A DNA stretch of 64,000 nt from assembly GCA_038087015.1 (NCBI GenBank), contig JASBNA010000056.1, positions 186,001 to 250,000 on the forward strand, given 5' to 3'. Each line of letters begins with the position of its first letter. The stretch's first letter is position 1. Below the pieces are notes generated by a model that was not told where the DNA came from, made no database searches, and saw only the letters and a program-made list of their open reading frames with translations. Positions 19,434 through 30,477 of the stretch are shown here, piece by piece. The position numbers and the translations under genes are program-made. This DNA comes from Cerrena zonata. Its lineage: Eukaryota > Basidiomycota > Agaricomycetes > Polyporales > Cerrenaceae.

Positions 19434-20943
19434 TCACATAACAAAACTATTGACACTTTGCAAGGTATTACGACTGGGGTTCACCTGGTGGATCTCATTA
19501 ATTTGAACTAGATGCTGCTTGATGGCATCTTTATTAATATGATTCGATTCGGATTTTGGTGTTGTCCAATTTGTGTTATAATTAATACTTAGTATAACTA
19601 ATAATAAGCCAACACAAATGTCTTTACCTGAATCACACAAAATCATCACTGGTTGGTCTAAGTCAAGGTTACTTAGCACTTTGGGTATGACGTCTCTTAA
19701 TTTCTTGGATCCTTTTTTAGAAGATTCAATTTTGAAATATTGATACTTGATTCCTAATAATTCTCCAATCATTTGATAATGCTCGCTCATAACTACTAAT
19801 TGCGAAACCTTGTATGGTTGCAATGACTCAACACTGATGTTTTTTGCAATCTTGCCAAAATAAATCCCGGTATTATTGTATTCATTTTTAACTAGATGAA
19901 CGTCCAAGTCTTCTTCGATCGTCGCGGTTTCGATTGTTTTCATTCGGCTGATCACCTCTTGGTCGTTCATCCAATCGTATATGTATCCAGTATCCTTATC
20001 GATGATCTCATCGGTAAGCATTTCCCAGAACCCATTGGCATCCAAATGGGTCATATCTTTTGGAACCCATAGCTCATGGTCATCTGCAGCTCCTTGTACA
20101 TAAAACCAGCTAGTGACTTTATCATTACGTCTTACCATTACGTTTGATCCAGAGCTCCCAGTCTTTTTAGATGCAGTTATACACTCAATTATAAAATGCC
20201 CGTTGGCACTTTGTCCAAAGTAAAAGGGTTCTTTTGTATCCTTGGGATACTTCCAACTAGGTATAATCGGTTTTTGAGAACCCAACTTATTAATCAACTG
20301 CTCTTGGGTCACTAATTTCAAGCTTTTCAATTCCTTAAGGAGCCCTGGTATCCGTTTCACAATTTCATTATGCTCATTTCTACTCACCATTTCCTCGGGA
20401 GTTCTCAACCAATTGTTCTTCATTAAATCGGCGATTTCTTGTCTATCCATATCAAGATCATCAGCTACCTCATTCTCACTGATACCTTCGTACAATAGAC
20501 AAGTCAATACCGCACACCATATAGGTATGGTTTTCAGTAACGCATCAGGCATGAGTTTTCCCCTTCCTGGTAGAGTCGATAATGGCAATCTTCTTTGTTG
20601 GTGATTGCGACAAGATCGTCAACAAATGTAAGTTTAACCTCCTAAATGAAAAATTCCAATTATTCGTGTGTCCATCCGTGGACTTGAAATACGAGGATCC
20701 GGCTCTTGAGTCTGGTCTGACATACCACAACCCACATCTTTCGTTAGGTATCAACGGAACATCTTCAAGTTCTAGTGATGCAATATACTTGGAGTCGTAA
20801 AGGATCGATTGAAGCCGGTTCTTAACGGAAAGCGAGTCCTTCCTTATTTCCTTCGTTACCCTATTAATATCAAGCCGCGAAAGTAACTCTTTGTCCATTG
20901 ATCTGCTCTTGGTAAACCTTTGGTCTTGCGATGGTTCTTTCAT
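19434..20943 (-). CDS. RIT1: Initiator tRNA 2'-O-ribosyl phosphate transferase Rit1, split by a one-base frameshift
   Basis: Rit1 adds 2'-O-ribosyl phosphate to A64 of initiator tRNA-Met, keeping it out of elongation. The N-terminal part reads from ATG 20943 and includes RCGLWYVRP and SSYFKSTDGHTNNW, then ends at IIDSTRKGKTHA. The C-terminal part continues in another frame from GKLMPDALLKTIPIWC, the conserved continuation. The join lies in the run TTTTCCCC (20556-20563; GGGGAAAA on the coding strand), where one surplus base explains the shift. Joined length would be about 503 residues against 513 in yeast. Both halves are well conserved, so a homopolymer miscall is as likely as a recent mutation. 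The gene is dispensable in S. cerevisiae. Confidence 0.85.
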
Positions 20944-21064
20944 TTTTCACTATTTTTTTTTTTTTTATGTTCGCTGCTTTTTTTGGGTGCTGCGCTGCGT
21001 TTTTTTTTTTTTGCAATTACAATTTTGATTAGTAAATAAATATTGTATTTATATGTTACAGAAC

Positions 21065-22162
21065 TTACTTTTGCAACCGTTGTCTTTTGGCTTTCTTTAA
21101 TTCGGCTCTTCTTTGTTCTTCCTCGAGTTCTCTTTTATCTTCTGCCATTGCTCTTCTCTTTGATTTCATTTCCTCCTCGAAGATTTCATTACCAGTGGCT
21201 TCCATATCATCAGAATCGTAATCGTCGTATCTTGCAAAATCACTACGTTTTTTACCTCTATTGAACATTGCCCAGATCTCATCCCGATCGTAGTCCGTTT
21301 CTCCCACGTCCTCTGCCTCATATTCTTCTTCATCGTCAACAACAAACGAATCTAATTCTTCATCATCTTCCTCTTCTTCATCGTAGTCATTACCCCTACC
21401 ACTGTGACGGGCAACTTGACTTGAATTAGGACTCTTGGTTTTGCCCTTAAGCTTCTCCTGTAATTTGGATGATGGCTGCCTAACAGGTATTGGTGCTCGC
21501 GAAGCTGGTGCTTTGTGGAGTGTCGGTGCTGGAGCCAGTGATGCTCTAACCGACGAGGAAGGCGGTTTAGAGTTGAAATTACGTGACTGGGGATTACCAT
21601 TAATTCGCGGACCGGGTTTAGCCCTCATGTCTTTCAAAGGAGCCCCTTCACGCCTTATTGAGCCATTATTCTTAGCACGGCTTGAATCTTGAGACCTAGG
21701 GGTCCTTGCGGTTGAGGAAGCATCAGGGGACTTGGATTTGATGTCTATAGACAACTTGCTATGATCGACCTGTGATGCCTTCTTCATAAGTTCGTTAAAG
21801 TTCATTTTTTTGGGAGGTGGTCTACGTATAGGCTGGGTTGGAGGTGGGATTGATTTTGGATTGGAAGTCCCATTCTTAGGTACCGATTTGCTTCTGGGTT
21901 TAGTTGGTTTTTCCTTTTTAGGTGGAAGTCCCTTCTTTTCTCTTGCTTCCTGTTCCTTCTTCTCTCGTTCAGCTTTTCTGGCTGCTTTCAACCTAGCAAC
22001 AACAGGATCGACTTCTCTAGGTGGCAGAATATTACGATTAATTGTTGATGACGGCTTTAATGAATTGTTATTCGTAGTAGTATTGCTATTTCCATTTTGA
22101 TGTTGTCTATTTTGTATTTGACCTTTCTTTTTAATCTGTTCTAAGATACTAGAAAGTGCCAT
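21065..22162 (-). CDS. SPT2: Histone chaperone / chromatin factor Spt2
   Basis: 365 codons, ATG at 22162. Spt2 binds H3-H4 and helps preserve chromatin during transcription. The family-defining C-terminal domain is clear: EIWAMFNRGKKRSDF, then YDSDDMEATGNEIFEEE and a basic/acidic helix to the end. Upstream, AARKAEREKKEQEAREKK is the basic coiled region and residues about 140-260 are Ser/Pro/Arg-rich and disordered. Length is close to yeast Spt2 (333). In S. cerevisiae SPT2 and RAD4 are adjacent; here both are present 4.6 kb apart, separated by FUM1 and the 24140-26590 gene. Confidence 0.88.
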   Translation of the reverse strand: MALSSILEQIKKKGQIQNRQHQNGNSNTTTNNNSLKPSSTINRNILPPREVDPVVARLKAARKAEREKKEQEAREKKGLPPKKEKPTKPRSKSVPKNGTSNPKSIPPPTQPIRRPPPKKMNFNELMKKASQVDHSKLSIDIKSKSPDASSTARTPRSQDSSRAKNNGSIRREGAPLKDMRAKPGPRINGNPQSRNFNSKPPSSSVRASLAPAPTLHKAPASRAPIPVRQPSSKLQEKLKGKTKSPNSSQVARHSGRGNDYDEEEEDDEELDSFVVDDEEEYEAEDVGETDYDRDEIWAMFNRGKKRSDFARYDDYDSDDMEATGNEIFEEEMKSKRRAMAEDKRELEEEQRRAELKKAKRQRLQK

Positions 22163-22301
22163 TAGATAATGCGATTCCTTATATGAACTTCAGATGACTA
22201 TCTCCTATAGCGATATCATTGGCTCTAATTGATAAATTTCCATTAGTGTTTTCGCTTTTTTTCCCTCTAAATTCGGTTAAGACACGGGAACCGAGAGTGC
22301 T

Positions 22302-22310
22302 GGTGTACGG
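22302..22310 (+). promoter_or_regulatory. Rap1-type half motif upstream of SPT2
   Basis: GGTGTACGG, about 140 bp upstream of the SPT2 ATG, shares the core of the sites found upstream of FUM1, CSM3 and the small gene at 61044. It lacks the full GGGTGT extension. Confidence 0.3.
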
Positions 22311-22404
22311 AGTCAACAAAGCCATACATACATAAGTATCGTTATATTTGTTCTATTTTCCTTTTATATATTTATATAAATAAGCAATTGAATAGTTGAT
22401 TAGA

Positions 22405-23871
22405 TTAATCTTTTGGACCAATCATGTTTTCTGGTCTGACCCAGAATTCAAAGTCTTCTTCGCTGATGACACCCAATTCTAAAGCGGATTCTTTCAAAGT
22501 CAAGCCCTTTTTATGAGCATTTTTAGCAACTTTAGAGGCATTATCGTAACCGATCTTTGGGTTTAAAGCAGTAACCAACATTAAAGATTCATTCATGATT
22601 TGGGAGATTTTAGCTTCGTTAGCTTTAATACCAACAACACAGTGTTCTCTGAAAGAAGCAGCACCATCAGCAATTAATCTAATTGAAGATAATAAGTTTG
22701 CAATCATGACCGGTTTGAAAACATTTAATTCGAATTGACCAGAGGCACCAGAGAAGGTAATGGCAGTGTGGTTACCCATAACTTGAGCAGCAACCATGGT
22801 TAAAGCTTCATTTTGAGTTGGGTTAACTTTACCAGGCATAATAGAAGAACCAGGTTCATTTTCAGGTAAACTTAATTCACCATAACCACATCTTGGACCA
22901 CTACCCAAGTATCTAATATCATTAGCGATTTTGAATAAAGAAACAGCAACAGTGTTTAAAGCACCAGAAGCTTCAACAACAGCATCATGGGCAGCTAAAG
23001 CTTCAAATTTATTTGGAGCGGTTTTAAAAGGTAAACCAGTTAATTTAGAAACTTCTTCAGCAATTTTAGAGTCAAAACCTTTTCTAGTATTTAAACCAGT
23101 ACCAACAGCGGTACCACCTTGTGCTAATAATTGTAAATTTGGTAAAGTTTTTTCAACTCTTTCAATACCATTGGTTAATTGTTGAACATAACCAGAAAAT
23201 TCTTGACCTAAAGTTAAAGGAGTAGCATCTTGTAAATGAGTTCTACCGATTTTAATGAGGTGATTAAATTCATCAGATTTGACTTGTAAAGCATCACGTA
23301 ATTTAGTTAATTCTGGAATTAAAGAATTGGAAATTTCAGTAACTGCGGCAATATGCATAACAGTTGGGAAGGTATCATTTGAAGATTGGGACATGTTACA
23401 GTGATCATTTGGATGAACTGGTTTTTTAGATCCTAATTCTCCTCCTAAGATTTCAATGGCACGATTTGAAATAACTTCATTAGCATTCATATTGGATTGG
23501 GTACCTGAACCGGTTTGGAAAACAACCAATGGGAAATGGTCGTCTAATTTTCCTTCAGCAACTTCAGTAGCAGCTTGTTGAATGGCTTTAGAAATCTTTG
23601 GATCTAAACCATATCCTTCATTAACAATTGCAGCAGATTTTTTCAAAATACCAAATGCTCTAACAATTGGAATTGGCATTCTAGCAGCTGGTCCTCCAAT
23701 CTTGAAATTAGACTTGGATCTAGCAGTTTGGGCACCATAGTATTTAGAATTATCAACTTCGATTTCACCGAAAGCATCGGTTTCAATTCTGTGTGCAGCC
23801 TTTAAAAGACTTGGTGTTGATGATAAGGATCTAACTTGAAATTGTCTAGCAACTGATGGAACTCTCAACAT
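22405..23871 (-). CDS. FUM1: Fumarate hydratase, mitochondrial and cytosolic
   Basis: 488 codons from ATG 23871 ([20 protein letters not shown]); a TTG-initiated 9-residue extension is rejected. Class II fumarase converts fumarate to L-malate in the TCA cycle. The N-terminal ~25 residues are Arg/Ser-rich without acids, as in a mitochondrial presequence. Signature motifs: the family signature [29 protein letters not shown], and [14 protein letters not shown]. Length matches yeast Fum1 (488). Codon choice is strongly biased to TTA/TTG for leucine, and I find no in-frame CTG, as expected for a highly expressed gene in a CUG-Ser yeast. A strong Rap1-type site lies about 175 bp upstream. Confidence 0.96.
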   Translation of the reverse strand: MLRVPSVARQFQVRSLSSTPSLLKAAHRIETDAFGEIEVDNSKYYGAQTARSKSNFKIGGPAARMPIPIVRAFGILKKSAAIVNEGYGLDPKISKAIQQAATEVAEGKLDDHFPLVVFQTGSGTQSNMNANEVISNRAIEILGGELGSKKPVHPNDHCNMSQSSNDTFPTVMHIAAVTEISNSLIPELTKLRDALQVKSDEFNHLIKIGRTHLQDATPLTLGQEFSGYVQQLTNGIERVEKTLPNLQLLAQGGTAVGTGLNTRKGFDSKIAEEVSKLTGLPFKTAPNKFEALAAHDAVVEASGALNTVAVSLFKIANDIRYLGSGPRCGYGELSLPENEPGSSIMPGKVNPTQNEALTMVAAQVMGNHTAITFSGASGQFELNVFKPVMIANLLSSIRLIADGAASFREHCVVGIKANEAKISQIMNESLMLVTALNPKIGYDNASKVAKNAHKKGLTLKESALELGVISEEDFEFWVRPENMIGPKD

Positions 23872-24044
23872 TGTAATCGATGATCTAGATAAATACAAAT
23901 GAAAATCAGAAAAGAGATCTGGTTTCTTTTATATGAAAATTCACGAAAAGCTGATCTTTTCAGAAGGAAATCCTGGGGTTCTCGGTTTCGGTGTTGAGAA
24001 TTTCTCAAACGTGATTGGCTGTCGGTTCCGAATGAGCAAAACAA

Positions 24045-24057
24045 ACACCCATACACC
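24045..24057 (+). promoter_or_regulatory. Rap1-type site upstream of FUM1
   Basis: ACACCCATACACC matches the yeast Rap1 consensus ACACCCRYACAY. It sits 174-186 bp upstream of the FUM1 ATG, in the 268-bp gap to the next gene. Rap1 sites are common in promoters of strongly expressed genes; binding here is inferred. Confidence 0.55.
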
Positions 24058-24139
24058 AGAACTTTAAATCTGAATATTCGGTTATTTAATTGTTGCAAAA
24101 AAGGAATAACTTATGTATTAAAGGTCTATGGAAATCTAT

Positions 24140-26590
24140 TTACAGTTTGTTGTTTCTATGGTGTCTGAATTCTGCCAAAGTGGGCCAGGGCCAGTCACCA
24201 GACGTTTCAGGTTGCTTGGTCGGTTCTCCGTTGGTTGATGACGGAAGGGTAGTCTCGGATACACTGTCCTTCTTGATTTTCTCGAAGTGAATGATGTATC
24301 GTTCGGCAAACTCTATAGGAAATGAATTGAGAAGCGAAAACAACGTTTTCTTGTTTGGGGTGAACTTTATCTTAGTCCACCATTGGATCAATTCACTTAA
24401 TTCGTAAATATAATCGAATTTACTTAGTAAACCAATATACTTCTGCCATAGCTGGTTACCCGGGTATATATGGGCTGAGTCCAAGTCGGTAAAGTCGATA
24501 GTGTCAGAAACAACGTGTTTCTTAAATTCGTGAATTGCAACTTGTGGTGCGTATAATTGACCCCATAAAATGGGTCGATGGTTTGTTGATGCAGAAGATG
24601 CAGTTAATAATGCTGATAGACATGACTCGTCAGGAAGAAAGTTGTTTTTCTCGAATAAATCTCTTTGGTATAGATCATAAACTTGCGAGGGATCTTGTTT
24701 GGCTTCTCCATTTAGCATTATCCCGATTATTTTAGGTCCCTTTATTGGGAAATACGTATCGTATAAATATCTTGCAGCTGCAAGGCTTTTGATGCGGGAA
24801 GAGCCCATGGTAGAGTCAGTAGTGCTCCAAAAAGATGGGAAGGTAATAAGGGTGTTTTTTGGTAATTTATAAAGAAGAGTGACATATTTTTCTAAAAGAA
24901 TCTTGGAATGTGCACTGAAAAGGATAGAATCTTTTGGGTTAGTGGTCCCTTCTGATATTGTTTCTATCATTCGAAATAGCGATGATGAACTAGATATGGA
25001 ACTCAACAAGAGCAAAAGCATATCTTTCGTGATTAAAATATCATTTTTCTTATCAACTAACTGTTTCAAGATTTTCTGACACCGTTCTTCAGTAAGTAAA
25101 TCAAATTCAATCAATTTTTGAATAAGAGCCAACCAAAGGCTGGAAGAATTAGGATGTCTTTGAACAGCCATATTGAAGGCAAACATTAAATCATCGGTTG
25201 ATTTCAGTAATGCTATTTTCACGAAATTATAGCACGTAAGTTCTTTATTAGTGTTTTGATTAATGGTTTGTGGAACCAAGAATCTCTCCTCAGCCATTTG
25301 GAAAAGCTTGGTTGCCTTTTCCAGTGAAACATTTTCAATTGCAAGTACAATGCCCATATATCCCTTTAAATTCAATTTGGAAAGTACCTTATCATTTTGA
25401 TCTCCCACTCGAGACAATAGGTTAACCAATATTTCCTGTGATTGAATTATTTTGCTGACAAACAGTCCTTTCTCAGCTCTAGCTGATCTGTAGTAATTAT
25501 AATACATTTCCCAAATAAGATCATTGACCATCTTTTGTGATAAGAAGCTCATGCTTATCGAAGCGGACTTTTTTGAATCAACGAAATTCAGCAATTCAAG
25601 TAGAACTTCGGGCATTTTCCTAATATCATGATGAATACAATAAAATATCAAATTATTCAAACAATCTCTTAAATGATTTTCTTGTTTCGAGTAATATGCG
25701 AGAATAGACGAAATGAAATTAGACCAAATATCAAGCTGTGAATACAACTCATTTGCCAGTAAGGGGGTTCTCAAAATGATATTGGACGTTACGAATGCTG
25801 GTATATCTGCCCGGTTTGTTAATGCTTGACAACTTGCTGAAACGTTATTTACCCCAATCGACTTCATCCAACTGAGCAAATCCTCCTCAACTGAGTATTT
25901 GAGATCAATAGGCATTTGTGAATTAAGCACAGTGTTCCTTTGTCTTTTGGTTAATTGTTGGAGGTAAAATATCTTTGAGAGTTTGACAAAACTAGATAAT
26001 GCCATACTGAATACTTCCATCGTGATTTCATCGATTTGCTTACCAGAAGCATGAATTGAATCTAATATGGATTGTATACTGACTTTCAAAATGGAATTTG
26101 TTTCTCTTTCAAACCTCATCTTTAGATCATCACTAATGAATTGATCTACATCAATCGAGTCTTGAATATTCACTCGCTGAGAATCCAATTCTGACTTATT
26201 GATATGACTTGGTTTCTTCAATCGTTCAAGTAGTAACATAATATGGAAAACCAAAGGTTCTAAACAGTCCACCGGGTGTAGTCTTGACTTGAGTCCTGAA
26301 TTCGATATTTCAACTCTTTCATGAACAGCTTCTTCCATCTGGAGTTTGACAAACAAGTGTCTTACCGTGGGTTTGGATGTGATCCGAGTACTCTCATACC
26401 GTTTATACGGTCTTGTAATATCGTACTTCAATATTCGATGCATTCTATCCTTCGTACGTTCCATTAAGTTTATTTGGCTAAGATCGGTCCCATCATGGTT
26501 TTTCCTGATTTGAGTGATGGATATCGGCCGAGCCTTGAACCCGTACTTCCAGCCCTGCTGTCGTAGTGAGCTAGATAGGAACGTTTTCAT
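24140..26590 (-). CDS. Large helical, probably mitochondrial protein (PPR-like character), not identified
   Basis: 816 codons, ATG at 26590. The first ~40 residues (MKTFLSSSLRQQGWKYGF...) are rich in Arg, Lys, Ser and Thr with few acids, consistent with a mitochondrial presequence. The body is predicted helical throughout, with spaced motifs resembling helical-repeat proteins of yeast mitochondrial RNA metabolism (for example around YNYYRSARAEKG and ENVSLEKATKLFQMAEER). The tail ends in a low-complexity linker and WPWPTLAEFRHHRNNKL. I do not recognise a specific orthologue; SOV1- or RMD9-type factors are possibilities only. It shares a 203-bp divergent promoter with RAD4. Confidence 0.6.
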   Translation of the reverse strand: MKTFLSSSLRQQGWKYGFKARPISITQIRKNHDGTDLSQINLMERTKDRMHRILKYDITRPYKRYESTRITSKPTVRHLFVKLQMEEAVHERVEISNSGLKSRLHPVDCLEPLVFHIMLLLERLKKPSHINKSELDSQRVNIQDSIDVDQFISDDLKMRFERETNSILKVSIQSILDSIHASGKQIDEITMEVFSMALSSFVKLSKIFYLQQLTKRQRNTVLNSQMPIDLKYSVEEDLLSWMKSIGVNNVSASCQALTNRADIPAFVTSNIILRTPLLANELYSQLDIWSNFISSILAYYSKQENHLRDCLNNLIFYCIHHDIRKMPEVLLELLNFVDSKKSASISMSFLSQKMVNDLIWEMYYNYYRSARAEKGLFVSKIIQSQEILVNLLSRVGDQNDKVLSKLNLKGYMGIVLAIENVSLEKATKLFQMAEERFLVPQTINQNTNKELTCYNFVKIALLKSTDDLMFAFNMAVQRHPNSSSLWLALIQKLIEFDLLTEERCQKILKQLVDKKNDILITKDMLLLLLSSISSSSSLFRMIETISEGTTNPKDSILFSAHSKILLEKYVTLLYKLPKNTLITFPSFWSTTDSTMGSSRIKSLAAARYLYDTYFPIKGPKIIGIMLNGEAKQDPSQVYDLYQRDLFEKNNFLPDESCLSALLTASSASTNHRPILWGQLYAPQVAIHEFKKHVVSDTIDFTDLDSAHIYPGNQLWQKYIGLLSKFDYIYELSELIQWWTKIKFTPNKKTLFSLLNSFPIEFAERYIIHFEKIKKDSVSETTLPSSTNGEPTKQPETSGDWPWPTLAEFRHHRNNKL

Positions 26591-26776
26591 TATATGAGCA
26601 TGCTTTGGGCTGATACAGACAAGAGTTTCAATACTTCATGAATGGAATTGGCTTAAAAAGGTCTGTTTTCTGAAAATTCCTCGATGATATTGATTTTTTT
26701 TTCTGTTCGTTCTATCGCGCATTTATTAAGCAAGATATCAAATGCAAAAATCTATCATTTGCTTGATATAGAGCCA

Positions 26777-26782
26777 ACGCGT
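26777..26782 (+). promoter_or_regulatory. MluI cell-cycle box (ACGCGT) upstream of RAD4
   Basis: ACGCGT, 12 bp before the RAD4 ATG, matches the MCB element bound by MBF at G1/S. It is very close to the ATG, so it may instead fall in the transcribed leader; significance uncertain. Confidence 0.35.
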
Positions 26783-26793
26783 TTACTAGGTCA

Positions 26794-29700
26794 ATGTCGG
26801 ATCCTTTCTATAAAGAATTACTCCGTCAGCACCGTCACGAGGAAAATGGGACAGATGGAAGACCGAAAAAGCGAAGAAAGAGAGCTGTTGCAGCTTTAGA
26901 ACCAGACGAGCTGCAACCATCGAGAAATATGGCTCCAGAATCTGATGTGATTGTTATTTCAGATAAAGAACCAAGTGAAGAAGCTTCAGATAGTTGGGAC
27001 TCAGATGAGTTTGAAGATGTTGATGTGGACGATGAGAACCGTGTTCAACAGCAACAATCTAAAGATATAGATAATGAAGCTGGTGGAACAGAAGAAGAAG
27101 ACGATAACGAACCAGTTTATAATTTCAATTTTGAAGAGGAGCCTACGGAAAGTGCACAAGATTCAATTACTGTTACTTTGAAGCCAGAAACAGAAGAAGA
27201 AAAGTCACGTCCTAAAAGAAAGAAGTTTACTCCAATTGCAAAAGAAGAACGAGACAAAAGAGTACTAATGCATAAGATATACTTGGTTTTAATGGTTTGT
27301 CATGGGGTAATTCGAAACAGGTGGTGTAATGATTATCAATTACTTGTAAGCTTGAGAAGACTAGTATCTCCCCAGATTATGAGTAGACTCGATCAAGATA
27401 ACTCTGATGTTCTAGATAATGTCAAATCAAGACGGTTTTTGGATGGTCTCCAAATGATCTTAAAGATGTACTCTAAGAGATTTCGAGTTAAATCAAAAGG
27501 GTTAATTAGGAAAAATTGGAATGAGCTTTCAATCAAACAAGACAATGTTGATAATAATATAACTTTCAACCGGTTCAAAAGGTTAGTCTGTAATTTCACT
27601 GGTTCTAGAGATCTTGGGGCACAAGGATTTGTTGCTTTATTACGATCTATAGGATTGAATTGTCGCTTGGTTTTCTCTTTACAGCCTCCTGATTATACTC
27701 TGGTAGCTTCTTTTCCTGCCATAGAATCGTCGACACCACCACCAGAACCAAAAAAAGAATCACCTCCTAATTCAAAAGACAGCTTGCTTGAAAGACTACG
27801 CAAAGCTAATACAAATAACTCCAAAGCAAACATGCTTTTAAAAATGAGGTCAAATATGGCACACGATTCACCTTCAAAGACAAACAATCAGAAACATCAA
27901 AAGTATACATTCCCGGATTCTGATTACCCTGTATTTTGGTGTGAGGTTTGGAATAAGTATAACAACAAGTGGGTAAGTATAGATCCTGTGGTAAAAGGTA
28001 TCATCGAACAACCTCCAATGAGAAGAAAATCGAGTTTTGAACCTCCTTATACCGATCCAACGAATCAAGCCACTTACGTTCTAGCGTATGATAAACTTGG
28101 AGGCATTAAAGACGTTACTAGAAGGTATTCCCAATACTTCAATGCCAGGACAGTTAAGAAAAGAATAGGTTTCAGATCAGATGAAGATCACTTTTGGTAT
28201 ACACAATTATTAAGATATTCTAATTCTTCCTTGCGCCGTGATAATATTAATAAAATTGATGTATTCGAGTCCAAGGAATTTTACAATCGAGATTTATCGG
28301 AAGGGATGCCCAATAGCTTGAACGATTTCAAAAACCATCCAATATATGCTATTGAATCACAACTCCGACAAAATGAGATAATCTATCCCAAGGATGATAC
28401 CAGTAAGTGTGGAACTTTTCGTAATAAAGGAAGAGGCAGTAAAAAGGGTGAAGTAATACCGGTATACAAGAGATCTCATGTTTACCTTCTAAGGTCAGCA
28501 AAAGCTTGGTATATGAGAGGACGGGTGTTGAAAATTGGGGTCCAACCGTTCAAGACACGAAGGAAGGCGGGAAGCATACAACTTGGAGACGATGATGATG
28601 AGGAAGACATTGTAAGACTTTATGCCGAATTTCAAACTCAATTGTATATTCCACCACCCATCATTGATGGTCAAATACCCAAAAATGCTTATAAGAATAT
28701 TGATATATATACCCCAACCATGATTCCAGAAAACGGAGCAATAATCGAGACTACAGGGAAATATACCATGCGTATGGCAGAAAGAGCTGCGAAATACATT
28801 CTTGAAATTGACTACGCTAAAGCTATCATTGCATTCGATTTTGGATCGAAAGGAGGAGGTAAAAATCGTAAAGGAAATAGAATGCCTACTGCAAGGGAAG
28901 GGGGAATCTTGATAGATAAGCAGTTTGAAGAAGCAATGTATTTAGTTTTAGATTGTCTCGTTGAGGAAGAGGAGACAAGACAAAGAGAAGATGTGGAATT
29001 GAATTCATTAAGAAATTGGAAATACTTTTTAACCAAATTGAGAATCACTGAAAGATTAAATAGACAGCATGGAAAGGTTGATGCTGAAGAACCAACAGTG
29101 AAAACAAGAACGTCGATATTGATTCCGATAAGGAAACTACGGACGATGAGAGTTCAGTGTTCATGATGAGTCCAGCGACGACGACTTTGAGCAAGGAGGA
29201 TTTTTCTTAGATCAAGAAGCAGCGGCGAAAGAGCCAGTCCCACGTATAGACATGGAGGATGAGATCCCTGAGGAGATCCCTGAGGAAGGTGGTTTTCTTC
29301 CTGAGGAAGAAGGTGGGACTCCTGAAGAAGGTGGTTTTATTCCAGAGGAAGAAGGTGGTTTTATTCCTGAAGAAGGCGGTTTTATTCCTGAAGAAGGTGG
29401 GACTCCTGAGGAAGGTGGTTTTATTCCTGAGGAAGATGGAGATGGTGGATTTGTCGTGGACAATAACCACCATTCAAAAGGTACAAACGAAGATACAGAA
29501 GATTTGAGCTTTCTACAGACTATACCAGATACCCACTTCAAAGAGGACGAAAATGGCGAACTAGTCTATGATCCCAGAGAAGGTGAGGAGACACCTGAAA
29601 TCCTTGACGAAGCTTCGAACGAAGAAATCAGTTTGAAAAATGGCCAATCGCCCATTTTAGCTACAGAAGATACTCAACCAAAAGGAATCCCAGAAGAGAA

Positions 29701-30040
29701 AGCAGAAGAGCACCAGGCAGAGGTTACAGACGAACTGTCTAAACCCAAAGCTGACGCATGGTTGCACGATGCACCTTTACCGAATGCACCAGATACGCAA
29801 GATCAATCGCCTGATGAAGTGACAAATCTGCCAAACGAACCGTTGCCAGAACCGTTACCGCAGCCACTGGCTCAACCACTGTCCCATGAATCATCCGGTG
29901 AGTTGCCCAATGAATCTCCTGGCGAACAACTGCCTGATGAAGAAGACTTAGACGAACAAGAACAACTCGACCCTGAAGAGTTGGCCAAAATAGCACAAGA
30001 AGAGAACGAACTAGGGTTTGAGTACAGCGATTCAGACTAA
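26794..30040 (+). CDS. RAD4: Nucleotide excision repair damage sensor Rad4/XPC, C-terminus split by two one-base frameshifts
   Basis: Rad4 with Rad23 recognises helix-distorting DNA lesions. From ATG 26794 an intact frame encodes 790 residues. It has an acidic, disordered N-terminus, the transglutaminase-fold domain (GSRDLGAQGFVALLRSIGL, later VFWCEVWNKYNNKWVSIDPV), then the three beta-hairpin domains (BHD1-3), including YKRSHVYLLRSAKAWYMRGR and IDYAKAIIAFDFGSKGG. The frame ends at 29166, but an acidic tail clearly continues in other frames. Losing one base near 29098-29100 and another near 29160-29164 would explain it; the tail then runs to the stop at 30040. Each suspected loss lies in or beside a short homopolymer. 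In-frame CTG codons occur in the Pro/Glu-rich tail. The DNA-binding core is complete, so function may survive. Confidence 0.85.
29276..29440. repeat. Minisatellite encoding PEEGGF repeats in the RAD4 acidic tail
   Basis: Imperfect 18- to 30-bp units around CCTGAAGAAGGTGGTTTTATT code for repeated (F/T)-(I/L)-P-E-E-(E)-G-G. At least seven units are visible. Such acidic tracts usually vary in copy number between strains. Confidence 0.85.
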
Positions 30041-30477
30041 CCAACGTAGTAACTGCTGATTCCGTGGGCCACAGACACTATTTAAGTAATAATATACGAC
30101 TTTGACGGAATTTTTGCCTGCGCAAACAGTTTCCTTTTTCAGCCGCACAGCTGTCCAACCAACGTCCCACCCACTCACACCACCCACTGGACCACCACTG
30201 ACACCATGTAATTGCTTCATGACCTGCCAATTTGTATCTGGCTCAAGCTGAGCTTGTAGCCATCGGTGAATAGCGCAATTTTTCAAGATGGAAATAGACA
30301 AGGTTTGCGCATTTTTTTTTTTTTTTTTGTTCTGTTAGCGCAGCGCATCTTTTCTTCTTACTCATCCACCAGAGTTATCAGAATGAAAATTTTATACTGT
30401 CTTTTTCTATATAAACCCCTGGTAGACACCTGTTTTATAATTAATGATCAGCTCAAGTTCATCCAGATCTGAGGACG
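30041..30477. other. Intergenic region between RAD4 tail and the PQ-loop gene
   Basis: About 440 bp. A CCAACGTCCCACCCACTC-rich patch lies near 30160-30200, and a 17-base T-run (about 30312-30329) stands upstream of the next gene. A TATA-like TATATAAA is at 30408-30415, about 65 bp upstream of the ATG at 30478. No supported gene. Confidence 0.5.
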
